From positions 1 through 7,422 of the forward strand of contig NZ_CAKTYH010000098.1 in NCBI RefSeq assembly GCF_934632265.1: a stretch of 7,422 nt of DNA, written 5' to 3'. Position numbers and translations under genes: made by a program. Position 1 is the first letter of the stretch; the number at the start of each line of letters is the position of its first letter. Below the pieces are notes generated by a model, which was not told where the DNA came from, ran no database searches, and saw only the letters and a program-made list of their open reading frames with translations. Shown here piece after piece: positions 1 to 6,439 of this stretch. This DNA is from an uncultured Senegalimassilia sp. (GTDB lineage Bacteria > Actinomycetota > Coriobacteriia > Coriobacteriales > Eggerthellaceae).

Positions 1-1
1 G

Positions 2-1171
2 CGCAACATCGTGTGCGGCCTGGGCGGCAGGGCCAACGGCGTGCCGCGCGAGGACGGCTTCGACATCACCGTGGCCAGCGAGATCATGGCCATCTTCTGC
101 CTGGCCACCAGCATTACCGACCTGAAGGAGCGCCTCGGCCGCATCGTGGTCGGCTACACCTTCGACGACCAGCCCGTCACCGCGCACGACCTGCACGCCG
201 AGGGCGCCATGGCCGCGCTGCTCAAGGACGCGCTCAAGCCCAACCTCGTGCAGACGCTCGAGGGCACGCCGGCGTTCGTGCACGGCGGCCCGTTCGCCAA
301 CATCGCGCACGGCTGCAACTCCATCATGGCCACGCAGATGGCCCGCGCGCTGGGCGACTACGCCATCACCGAGGCCGGCTTCGGCGCCGACCTGGGTGCT
401 GAGAAGTTCCTGGACATCAAGTGCCGCCTGACCGGCCTGAAGCCCGACGCCGTCGTCGTGGTGGCAACGGTCCGCGCGCTCAAGAACCACGGCGGCGTGG
501 CCAAGGACGCGCTCAACGACGAGAACCTGCAGGCGCTCGAGGCCGGCCTGCCCAACCTGCTGCAGCACGTGGAGAACATCACGAACGTGTACAACCTGCC
601 GTGCGTGGTGGCCATCAACCGCTTCCCCACCGACACCGAGGCCGAGCTGAAGCTCGTCGAGGACAAGTGCCGCGAGCTGGGCGTGAACGTGGCCCTGTCC
701 GAGGTGTGGGCCAAGGGCGGCGAGGGCGGCCTGGCGCTGGCCGACGAGGTCGTGCGCCTGTGCGAGAACGGCGACGAGGCCGGCCGCAGCGCCGACACGT
801 TCCAGTTCTCCTACGGCGATGACCTGAGCCTGCGCGAGAAGATCGAGGCCGTGGCGAAGAACGTCTACCGCGCCGATGGCGTCGACTTCGAGGCCAAGGC
901 CGCCAAGGAGCTGGCGAAGCTGGAGAAGCTCGGCTTCGGCGGCATGCCCGTGTGCATGGCGAAGACCCAGTACAGCTTCAGCGACGACCAGACGAAGCTG
1001 GGCGCGCCGCGCGGCTTCCGCATCACCGTGCGCGACGTCAAGGTCAGCGCCGGCGCCGGCTTCGTGGTGGCGCTCACCGGCAACATCATGACCATGCCGG
1101 GCCTGGGGAAGAGCCCCGCGGCCTTCAAGATCGACGTGGACGAGACCGGTAAGATCACGGGGCTGTTCTAG
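2..1171 (+). CDS. fhs: Formate--tetrahydrofolate ligase, C-terminal part (5' end outside window)
   Basis: Partial gene, open from the left edge to a TAG stop; 389 residues are visible. The family is usually about 555 residues, so roughly the first 165 are missing, including the ATP-binding P-loop. The enzyme joins formate to tetrahydrofolate using ATP, giving 10-formyl-THF in the cytoplasm. It is the entry to the methyl branch of the Wood-Ljungdahl pathway and a source of formyl groups for purines. Visible family motifs are [17 protein letters not shown] near the left edge, [33 protein letters not shown], the formate-THF ligase signature [12 protein letters not shown] (bases 461-496), [12 protein letters not shown] and the C-terminal [15 protein letters not shown]. 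No frameshift is seen. The GTG at base 11 is an internal valine, not a start. It lies 204 bases upstream of fchA, with a terminator between, so its transcription may be partly uncoupled from the genes that follow. Family assignment is near certain. Confidence 0.97.
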   Translation, partial: RNIVCGLGGRANGVPREDGFDITVASEIMAIFCLATSITDLKERLGRIVVGYTFDDQPVTAHDLHAEGAMAALLKDALKPNLVQTLEGTPAFVHGGPFANIAHGCNSIMATQMARALGDYAITEAGFGADLGAEKFLDIKCRLTGLKPDAVVVVATVRALKNHGGVAKDALNDENLQALEAGLPNLLQHVENITNVYNLPCVVAINRFPTDTEAELKLVEDKCRELGVNVALSEVWAKGGEGGLALADEVVRLCENGDEAGRSADTFQFSYGDDLSLREKIEAVAKNVYRADGVDFEAKAAKELAKLEKLGFGGMPVCMAKTQYSFSDDQTKLGAPRGFRITVRDVKVSAGAGFVVALTGNIMTMPGLGKSPAAFKIDVDETGKITGLF

Positions 1172-1180
1172 TCCCGGACG

Positions 1181-1211
1181 CTGAGCGACTGGGTGGTGTC
1201 CAGTCGCTCAG
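1181..1211 (+). other. Perfect 11-bp hairpin just after fhs, with a 9-nt loop complementary to downstream sequence
   Basis: CTGAGCGACTG (1181-1191) pairs perfectly with CAGTCGCTCAG (1201-1211). The loop GGTGGTGTC (1192-1200) is exactly complementary to GACACCACC at 1273-1281. There is no T-run after it, so it is not a canonical terminator. It may be part of a folded RNA with alternative or pseudoknotted pairings. Pairing is seen in sequence; function is inferred. Confidence 0.6.
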
Positions 1212-1225
1212 ACAGTCCTGCTTTG

Positions 1226-1250
1226 GCAAAAGCCCCACTGGGGCTTTTGC
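1226..1250 (+). terminator. fhs: Rho-independent-type terminator after fhs
   Basis: GCAAAAGCCCC (1226-1236) and GGGGCTTTTGC (1240-1250) form a perfect 11-bp stem with a 3-nt loop (ACT). The T-run lies inside the 3' arm and no further U-tract follows, which makes it symmetrical and possibly bidirectional. It should end or attenuate fhs transcripts before fchA. Confidence 0.75.
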
Positions 1251-1278
1251 GTCGTGCGGAACTCGCTTTGTGGACACC

Positions 1279-1298
1279 ACCCAGCCACTCAGCTGGGT
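1279..1298 (+). other. 7-bp hairpin in the fchA leader, competing with the long inverted repeat
   Basis: ACCCAGC (1279-1285) pairs with GCTGGGT (1292-1298) around a 6-nt loop. Its 5' arm overlaps both the right arm of the long inverted repeat and the segment complementary to the upstream hairpin loop. The structures are mutually exclusive in part, as in attenuator-like leaders. A further small hairpin, ACCGC/GCGGT with loop TTGT, lies at 1342-1355 just before the fchA ribosome binding site. Function is unknown. Confidence 0.4.
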
Positions 1299-1375
1299 AA
1301 ACTGCTCGTAGGGTTGCTGGGTCCCGGCGTCGAGCTTGCAGACCGCTTGTGCGGTTGAAAATGGAAAGGAAGCGT

Positions 1376-1987
1376 ATGGATACTTCGTTCGTCGAGGAGC
1401 TTGCCTCGGCGGCCCCCACGCCGGGTGGCGGCGGGGCCTCGGCATATTGCGGCGCGCTGGCCTGCGCGCTGGCGTCCATGGTGGGCAACCTGACCGTTGG
1501 CAAGAAGACGTATGCCCAGGTCGAGCCTGAAGTGTACATGCGCCTGGAGAAGCTGGCGGACCTGCGCGGGCGCCTGCTTTCCCTGGTGGGCGCCGACGCC
1601 GAGGCGTTCGGCCCGCTGGCGGCGGCCTACCGCATGCCCAAGGACACGCCCGAGCAGCTTGCTGCCAAGCAGGCCGCCATCCAGGATGCTCTTATCGGCG
1701 CCACCGAGGTGCCGCTGGACATCATGCGCACGGCGGCCGCGTGCGTGGAGCACGCCGATTTCCTGGCGCGCAACGGCAGCCGCATGGCGCGCAGCGATGC
1801 GGGCGTTTCCGTGGCGTTCGCCCGAGCCGCCGTGGACGGCGCCAGCTTGAACGTGTACATTAACGCGGCGTCCATCGACGACGCCGAGAGGGCCGCACGC
1901 TACCGCGACGAGGCGGATCGGCTCGTCGCGCAGACGCGCGAGCACTGCGACGAGGTGTTCGCGTTCGTGAAGGATGCGGTCTCGTAA
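1376..1987 (+). CDS. fchA: Methenyl-THF cyclohydrolase / formiminotetrahydrofolate cyclodeaminase family protein
   Basis: 203 residues, cytoplasmic, belonging to the stand-alone FTCD_C (cyclodeaminase) family. In anaerobes such FchA proteins open or close the 5,10-methenyl-THF ring; family members can also deaminate 5-formimino-THF. Visible hallmarks are the glycine-rich APTPGGGGASAYCGAL near residues 13-28, then SMVGNLTVGKKTY at 34-46. Further along come DAEAFGPLAAAYRMP, ATEVPLDIM and the C-terminal SDAGVSVAFARAAVDGA and NVYINAASI, as expected for this all-helical fold. The ATG at 1376 is preferred because GAAAGGA (1364-1370) sits 5 bases upstream. The in-frame GTG at 1349 and ATG at 1361 would start before the conserved region and overlap that ribosome binding site. 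The formiminotransferase half found in mammalian FTCD is absent. Position between fhs and folD favours methenyl-THF cyclohydrolase as the main role, filling a step the neighbouring FolD may have lost. Family is secure; the exact activity is inferred. Confidence 0.93.
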   Translation: MDTSFVEELASAAPTPGGGGASAYCGALACALASMVGNLTVGKKTYAQVEPEVYMRLEKLADLRGRLLSLVGADAEAFGPLAAAYRMPKDTPEQLAAKQAAIQDALIGATEVPLDIMRTAAACVEHADFLARNGSRMARSDAGVSVAFARAAVDGASLNVYINAASIDDAERAARYRDEADRLVAQTREHCDEVFAFVKDAVS

Positions 1988-2023
1988 ACGGCCCGCAGGC
2001 CGATAGATGAAGGTGGAGAAAAC

Positions 2024-2890
2024 GTGGCAGAGTTGTTGAAGGGCAAGCCGGTCGTCGACCGCATGGCCGAGGATATGCGGGGGCGCATCGCCGCGCTCGA
2101 GGAGCAGGGCGTGAAACCCACGCTGGCGCTGGTGCGCCTGGGGCAGCGTCCCGACGACCTGTCGTACGAGCGCACGGCGGTCAAACGCGCCGCCGGCCTG
2201 GGCATCCACACCAAGCCCTACGTGCTCGACGAGTTCGCGCCCGAAGCCGCGCTCAAGGCCACGTTGCAGTCCATCAACTACGACAAGACGGTGCACGGCT
2301 GCCTGATGTTCCGCCCGTTGCCCACGTTCATGGACGAGAAGGCCATGTGCAACACGCTGACCGCGGCGAAGGACGTCGACGGCATCTCGCTGGCGTCGCT
2401 GGCCGCGGTGTTCACCGACGCGCCGGACGGTTTCCCCCCTTGCACCGCGGCGGCGTGCGTCGCCATCTTGGAGCACTACAAGGTGCCCATCGTCGGCAAG
2501 CACGTGGTGGTCATCGGCCGCAGCCTGGTGGTGGGCAAGCCCGTGTCCATGATGCTGCTGCGCCGCAACGCCAGCGTCACCATCTGCCATAGCCGCACCG
2601 AGAACCTGCAGGAGATCAGCCGCTCGGCCGATATCGTCATCTGCGCCACGGGCCGCGCTCGCGCCTACGGCCGCGAGTACTTCCGCCCGGGCCAGACGGT
2701 GCTCGACGTGGGCATCAACTTCGACGTGCACGGCAAGCTGTGCGGCGACGTGGACTTCGACGAGGTGGAGCCCATCGTGGACGCCATCACCCCGGTGCCC
2801 GGCGGCGTGGGCACCGTGACCACCAGCATGACCATGCAGCACACCGTGGCCGCCGCCGAGGCCCAGCTGAAGGAACGCCTGAAAGGCTAG
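2024..2890 (+). CDS. folD: FolD-type methylene-THF dehydrogenase, cyclohydrolase site apparently degenerate
   Basis: 288 residues, the usual FolD length. It oxidises or reduces between 5,10-methylene- and 5,10-methenyl-THF in the cytoplasm. The GTG start at 2024 is supported by AAGGTGGAG (2010-2018) 5 bases upstream; it lies 36 bases after fchA and is probably co-transcribed. Visible are GCLMFRPLP (92-100), KDVDG (116-120), the Rossmann signature VVIGRSLVVGKP, then CHSRTENL and the C-terminal ITPVPGGVGTVTTSM. Compared with bifunctional FolD, the catalytic lysine is kept (K54), as are both Asp of KDVDG. The conserved Tyr four residues before the Lys is Arg (R50, in SYERTAVK). The Gln of the VQLPLP motif is Phe (F96). 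In human MTHFD1 the equivalent Tyr52 and Gln100 matter for cyclohydrolase activity, so this protein is plausibly dehydrogenase-only, with FchA doing the hydration step. Choice of NAD or NADP cannot be settled by eye. I recall similar variants in clostridia and Coriobacteriia. Confidence 0.93.
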   Translation: MAELLKGKPVVDRMAEDMRGRIAALEEQGVKPTLALVRLGQRPDDLSYERTAVKRAAGLGIHTKPYVLDEFAPEAALKATLQSINYDKTVHGCLMFRPLPTFMDEKAMCNTLTAAKDVDGISLASLAAVFTDAPDGFPPCTAAACVAILEHYKVPIVGKHVVVIGRSLVVGKPVSMMLLRRNASVTICHSRTENLQEISRSADIVICATGRARAYGREYFRPGQTVLDVGINFDVHGKLCGDVDFDEVEPIVDAITPVPGGVGTVTTSMTMQHTVAAAEAQLKERLKG

Positions 2891-2893
2891 CCG

Positions 2894-2920
2894 AACGCCC
2901 GCTCTTGCAGCGGGCGTTTT
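2894..2920 (+). terminator. folD: Rho-independent terminator after folD
   Basis: AACGCCCGCT (2894-2903) and AGCGGGCGTT (2909-2918) form a perfect 10-bp stem with loop CTTGC. The 3' arm runs into TTTT (2917-2920). It begins 3 bases after the folD stop and closes the one-carbon operon. Confidence 0.85.
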
Positions 2921-3010
2921 CGCGTGCTGCGGCGGGTGGGCCGTGGAAGCCGTTTTCCCCTGCTTATCCGCCGTTTTCGTGGGTGGGGTGCATGTTTGCG
3001 CGCATTGGCG

Positions 3011-3016
3011 TATGAT
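3011..3016 (+). promoter_or_regulatory. tsaE: Candidate -10 box for a near-leaderless tsaE transcript
   Basis: TATGAT matches the -10 consensus TATAAT at five of six positions and ends 10 bases before the tsaE ATG. This places a start site around 3023, leaving only about 4 bases of leader. No Shine-Dalgarno sequence precedes the ATG. No convincing -35 box is seen at 16-18 bp spacing, so this rests on the -10 and on the known use of leaderless mRNAs in actinobacteria. Confidence 0.4.
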
Positions 3017-3026
3017 GTGCTGCATT

Positions 3027-3641
3027 ATGGCTAACGGACTGACATACGCACGTAAAACCGCGTCCACGGAGGCGACGAAGCAACTGGCCGAAACGCTGGC
3101 TCCGTACCTGCATCCGGGCGACGTGGTGGTGCTTTCGGGCGATTTGGGCGCCGGCAAAACCCAATTTGTGCAAGGCGTGGCCGCGGGCCTGGGCATTTCC
3201 GCCCAGGTTACCAGCCCCACGTTCAACATCCTGCTGGAGTACCACCAGGGGCGTCTTCCGCTGTACCACTTCGACCTGTATCGCCTGGACGAGCAGGACG
3301 AGCTGGAGGACACGGGCTATTACGACACGATCGACGCCGATGGCGTGTCGTTCATCGAGTGGGGCGAGAAGTTCCCCGGCGCGCTGCCGTACGGCTACCT
3401 GGAGATCCGCATCCTGGTGACGGAGGACGGTGGCCGCCGCGTGCTCGCGCATGCGCTGGGAAACCGCGCCCGTCAGCTGCTCACCGTGTGGGCCAACGAC
3501 TCGAAGGCGCGCCTGTCGAAGAGCACGGCCAGCGCCGGCGGCTTCATCGTGCCGGGTGGCGCCCCCATCAACACGGGCTCCATCCCGCCGATCAAGGTCG
3601 CGGAGGCCAAACCCGCCGATTCGCCTGCAGAAACGCTCTGA
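3027..3641 (+). CDS. tsaE: tRNA t6A37 biosynthesis ATPase TsaE
   Basis: 204 residues from the chosen ATG. TsaE is the P-loop ATPase that binds the TsaB-TsaD complex and drives cycles of threonylcarbamoyl transfer to A37 of ANN-decoding tRNAs, in the cytoplasm. Visible motifs are Walker A GDLGAGKT (38-45), switch-like TSPTFN (62-67), YHFDLYRL (80-87) and IEWGEKF (110-116), all typical of the family. The frame is open upstream to 2943, with in-frame ATGs at 3012 and 3015. The start at 3027 is chosen because family similarity begins shortly after it and a -10 box overlaps the earlier ATGs. No Shine-Dalgarno is seen. After the core (about residue 155) comes a 45-50 residue Ala/Ser/Pro-rich tail, making the protein longer than the usual 150-160 residues. 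The next gene encodes its partners TsaB and TsaD, 109 bases downstream. Confidence 0.94.
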   Translation: MANGLTYARKTASTEATKQLAETLAPYLHPGDVVVLSGDLGAGKTQFVQGVAAGLGISAQVTSPTFNILLEYHQGRLPLYHFDLYRLDEQDELEDTGYYDTIDADGVSFIEWGEKFPGALPYGYLEIRILVTEDGGRRVLAHALGNRARQLLTVWANDSKARLSKSTASAGGFIVPGGAPINTGSIPPIKVAEAKPADSPAETL

Positions 3642-3674
3642 TCGCCCGTTGCCGCGCCCGACGCGGCCCGGACG

Positions 3675-3698
3675 GACGCCGCGCGGCAAAGCGGCGTC
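3675..3698 (+). terminator. Weak hairpin between tsaE and tsaB, possible attenuator
   Basis: GACGCCGC (3675-3682) pairs with GCGGCGTC (3691-3698) around an 8-nt loop, followed only by TT. Without a U-run it is at best a partial terminator, and in such GC-rich DNA it could be chance. Confidence 0.3.
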
Positions 3699-3713
3699 TT
3701 GCGGCGAAACCGG

Positions 3714-3735
3714 CCATATAGGAACCATATTCGAA
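3714..3735 (+). promoter_or_regulatory. AT-rich tandem 11-bp repeat upstream of tsaB-rimI-tsaD
   Basis: CCATATAGGAA is followed directly by CCATATTCGAA, with 9 of 11 positions identical. The period is about one helical turn, in an AT-rich island within GC-rich DNA. CATATT (3726-3731) could act as a -10 element for the fusion gene, but no -35 box is visible at normal spacing. It may be a promoter or a protein-binding site; neither is demonstrated. Confidence 0.3.
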
Positions 3736-3750
3736 AGCAAGGGGAGCACT

Positions 3751-6330
3751 GTGCCTGAAACCGCATATGCGTTGGCGTTCGATACGGCGAACGAGGTGAT
3801 CTCCATCGGGCTGGGCCGTTTGAACGCCGCGGCATGCGCGGTGGAGCCGGTGGCTGCGGTGGAGGTGGCGGCGCATCGCGCGTCGAACACGCAGCTGCTC
3901 GTGCGGGTGGACGCTTTGCTGCGCGAAGCCGGCGTGGAGCGCGGCCAGCTGGCGTGCGTGTGCGTCGGCCGCGGCCCGGGGTCGTTCACGGGCGTGCGCA
4001 TCGCCATGGCCACGGCCAAGGGCGTGGCGCAGGCGCTCGGCGCCGCGCTGGTGGGCGTGTCGTCGCTTGACGTGGTGGCCTGGCATGCGTGGGCCTCGGG
4101 CGTGCGCGGTCGGCTGGCCGTGATCGCCGACGCCATGCGCAAGGAGGTTTACCCTGTCCGCTACGCGCTCGATGATGCGGGCGTGCACCGCCTTGAGGCC
4201 GATCGCGTGGTGAAAGCCCAGGTCGCAGCCCAAGAATTGGTCGACGAAGCATCTTCCGATGCCGCGGCGGACGCGTTGCAGCTGACGGGCGACGGGCTTG
4301 CGAAGTATGCGGAGCTGTTCGCCCCAGCGGGCACGCTGCTGCCCGAGGAGCTGTGGGCGCCCACGGGCCGCGGGCTTTTGCTGGCGCTGCAGGACGCGTG
4401 GCGCACGGGCGCGGCCGACCCGCTGGACGCGAAGCGTCACAACCCGGCGTTTTTGCTGCCGGTGTACACGCGCCTGTCGGACGCCGAGGAGAACGAGCGC
4501 ATCCGCCTGGCGAAGAACGATCCGAAAAACCTTGCCACCGGCGTGCAGGACGCCGCGCCGCGCCGCGACCAGCGCGCCACCATGCACGACACGGCGGTGC
4601 TCAACGCGCGTCCCGACGAGCACGGCATCACGTACAAGCCGCTCGATGCCGCGCACGCCGAGGACGTTGCCGCCATGGAATCCCAGGTCATGGGCTCGGA
4701 CGCATGGAATGCCGCACTGGTGGCCGATGAGCTTCCGCGTGCCGACCGTACCTGGTGGGCGGCCTATGCAAGCGGGGAAGGCCCCGATGCGGGCTGCGCC
4801 GCAGGTTCCGAAGGCGCCTCTTCCGCGCGTGGCAACGTGCTGGTCGGCTATGCCGGCGGCATGGTGATCGACGGGCAGGTGCAGATCCTCAAGATCGGCA
4901 CCGATCCGGCGTGGCGCCGCCGCGGCATCGCGCGCCAGCTCATCTCGCGCGTGGCCTCCGACGCCCGCGACCTGGGCGCTACCACGTGCTCGCTCGAGGT
5001 GCGCGCGTCCAACGCCGGCGCGCAGGCGTTCTACGAATCGCTCGGCATGCACTCCATCGGCAAGCGCCCGCACTACTATTCCGACCGCGAGGACGCCGTC
5101 ATCATGGAGGGCCCGCTGCAGGGTGTCATCGGCTCCTCGGCCGTCGGCGGCGCTGCCGACGCGAGGGCGTTGCGCGCCGTCACCGAGGACGCCGGCATCC
5201 AGGAGTCCCCGGTCGACGTCGCCGGCATGACGCTGCGCGTGGACGAGGCGCACGATGCGCAGAAGGCCGCCCAGCCCGCCGCGCAGCTCGAGCGCCCGCT
5301 CATCCTGGCCATCGAAAGCTCCTGCGACGAAACGGCCGCGGCCATCGTCGACGGCAAGGGCAACCTGCTCTCCGACGTGGTGGCAAGCCAGATCGACTTC
5401 CATTCCCGCTTCGGCGGCGTGGTCCCCGAGATCGCCAGCCGCAAGCACATCGAGGCCATCTGCGGCGTGTGCGACGAGTGCCTGGACGTTGCGGCGCAGC
5501 GCCTGGGCATGGAGCGTCTGACCTGGGCCGACCTGGACGGCGTGGGCGTCACGTACGCGCCGGGCCTGGTGGGCGCGCTGGTGGTGGGCGTGGCGTTCGC
5601 CAAGGGCGCGGCCTGGGCCGCCGACAAGCCGCTGGTGGGCGTGAACCACCTGGAGGGCCACATGTACGCCAACAAGATCGGCGCGCCCGATTTCGCCCCT
5701 CCGGCGGTGGTTTCCCTGGTCAGCGGCGGAAACACCATGCTCGTGCACATGCGCGGCTGGGGCGATTACCGCGTGCTGGGCGCCACCATCGACGACGCGG
5801 TGGGCGAGGCGTTCGACAAGGTTGCCAAGGCGCTGGGCCTGGGCTACCCGGGCGGTCCCGTGGTGTCAGCGCAGGGCGCCAAGGGCAACCCGAAGGCCAT
5901 CGAGTTCCCTCGCGCCATGATGCATTCGGGCGACATGCGCTTCAGCCTTTCGGGCCTGAAGACCGCCGTGGTCACCTACATCAACAACGAGCGCGCCGCG
6001 GGCCGTGAGCTCAACGTGCCGGACATCTGCGCCAGCTTCGAGGCCGCCGTGGTGGACGTGCAGGTGAAGAAGGCCGAGATGGCGCTGCGCGAAACCGGCG
6101 CGCCCACGTTCTGCCTTGGCGGCGGCGTGGCGGCCAACCCCGTGCTGCGCGCGGCGTACGAGAAGCTGTGCGCGAAGATGCGCGTGCGCCTGGTCATGCC
6201 CCCGCTTTCGGCCTGCGGCGACAACGCCGGCATGATCGCCCTGGTGGCGCTCGACCGCTTCCGCCAAGGGAAGTTCTACGGCCTTGAAACCGATGCGCAG
6301 GCGCACGCGGACCTGGAGCAGGAGTACTAG
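3751..6330 (+). CDS. Three-domain fusion TsaB-RimI-TsaD (tRNA t6A37 modification plus N-acetyltransferase)
   Basis: 859 residues. GTG start with AAGGGGAG (3739-3746) 4 bases upstream; TsaB similarity begins at once (ALAFDTA). Residues 1 to about 250 are TsaB, with GRGPGSFTGVR (73-83) and the closing PVYTR (237-241). After a linker of about 50 residues, 293-456 are a RimI-like GNAT. It has the acetyl-CoA loop RRRGIA (389-394), LEVRASN with candidate base E416, candidate acid Y428 in FYESLGM (same 12-residue spacing as E. coli RimI E103/Y115), and RPHYYSDREDAVIM. A second linker of about 59 residues leads to TsaD (516-859, full length). TsaD shows ESSCDET, metal-binding H633 and H637 (HLEGH), SGGNT (658-662), GEAFDKVAKALGLGYPGGP, SGLKTA, GGVAAN and D824 in CGDNAG. 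TsaD transfers threonylcarbamoyl to A37 of tRNA, TsaB supports it, and RimI acetylates the N-terminus of ribosomal protein S18. No stop or frameshift interrupts the domains and all key residues are present, so each part looks active. Confidence 0.95.
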   Translation: MPETAYALAFDTANEVISIGLGRLNAAACAVEPVAAVEVAAHRASNTQLLVRVDALLREAGVERGQLACVCVGRGPGSFTGVRIAMATAKGVAQALGAALVGVSSLDVVAWHAWASGVRGRLAVIADAMRKEVYPVRYALDDAGVHRLEADRVVKAQVAAQELVDEASSDAAADALQLTGDGLAKYAELFAPAGTLLPEELWAPTGRGLLLALQDAWRTGAADPLDAKRHNPAFLLPVYTRLSDAEENERIRLAKNDPKNLATGVQDAAPRRDQRATMHDTAVLNARPDEHGITYKPLDAAHAEDVAAMESQVMGSDAWNAALVADELPRADRTWWAAYASGEGPDAGCAAGSEGASSARGNVLVGYAGGMVIDGQVQILKIGTDPAWRRRGIARQLISRVASDARDLGATTCSLEVRASNAGAQAFYESLGMHSIGKRPHYYSDREDAVIMEGPLQGVIGSSAVGGAADARALRAVTEDAGIQESPVDVAGMTLRVDEAHDAQKAAQPAAQLERPLILAIESSCDETAAAIVDGKGNLLSDVVASQIDFHSRFGGVVPEIASRKHIEAICGVCDECLDVAAQRLGMERLTWADLDGVGVTYAPGLVGALVVGVAFAKGAAWAADKPLVGVNHLEGHMYANKIGAPDFAPPAVVSLVSGGNTMLVHMRGWGDYRVLGATIDDAVGEAFDKVAKALGLGYPGGPVVSAQGAKGNPKAIEFPRAMMHSGDMRFSLSGLKTAVVTYINNERAAGRELNVPDICASFEAAVVDVQVKKAEMALRETGAPTFCLGGGVAANPVLRAAYEKLCAKMRVRLVMPPLSACGDNAGMIALVALDRFRQGKFYGLETDAQAHADLEQEY

Positions 6331-6374
6331 CAGCAGGGACGCTAGCGGGTGCGCGGCCGCTGGTGGTAAGGCGC

Positions 6375-6401
6375 GCAAAACGGCCTTCGCCGGCGTTTTG
6401 C
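6375..6401 (+). terminator. Terminator after the tsaB-rimI-tsaD gene
   Basis: GCAAAACG (6375-6382) pairs with CGTTTTGC (6394-6401), and the enclosed GGCCTTCGCC region can pair further. The TTTT lies in the 3' arm, like the hairpin after fhs. It begins 44 bases after the TAG stop and separates the t6A gene from menG. Confidence 0.65.
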
Positions 6402-6439
6402 CTGATGGGCGTGACTTTGCCGCTTGCGCCTTGCGCAGG

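Larger units (their letters stand above)
1181..1292. repeat. Imperfect 22-bp inverted repeat enclosing the terminator between fhs and fchA
   Basis: Bases 1181-1202 and 1271-1292 are reverse complements at 20 of 22 positions, and the pair 1180/1293 extends the match by one. The right arm also resembles a direct copy of 1200-1211 (CCAGTCGCTCAG versus CCAGCCACTCAG). The left arm can therefore pair either locally or with the distant arm. Long-range pairing would enclose the terminator hairpin at 1226-1250 without disrupting it. No clear target-site duplication flanks the arms, so I do not call this an insertion element. Confidence 0.6.

Noticed and set aside
1172..1375. THF riboswitch or tRNA in the fhs-fchA spacer
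   Set aside because: The local hairpins do not show the conserved THF riboswitch core as I know it, and there is no T-loop or acceptor pairing of a tRNA. A covariance-model search would settle it.
1989..2002. Small CGGCC/GGCCG hairpin between fchA and folD
   Set aside because: Only 5 bp with no U-run, so it is too weak to be a terminator. It does not change the view that fchA and folD are co-transcribed.
1289..3313. Long reverse-strand open frame of 674 codons across fchA, folD and tsaE
   Set aside because: It is antisense to three well-recognised genes. Its translation is His/Arg/Ala-rich with no family resemblance, the usual shadow of GC-rich codon use.
3699..3731. TTGCGG as a -35 box paired with CATATT as a -10 box before tsaB
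   Set aside because: The spacer would be 21 bases, outside the normal 16-18 range, so I do not call a full promoter.
3430..3750. Upstream extension of the TsaB-RimI-TsaD frame into tsaE
   Set aside because: The frame is open, but the translation is Arg/Pro-rich shadow of tsaE. The GTG at 3751 has a good ribosome binding site and begins right at TsaB similarity.
3592..5748. Long reverse-strand open frame of 718 codons opposite the fusion gene
   Set aside because: It lies opposite TsaB, RimI and TsaD domains with intact motifs, and its composition is that of an antisense shadow.
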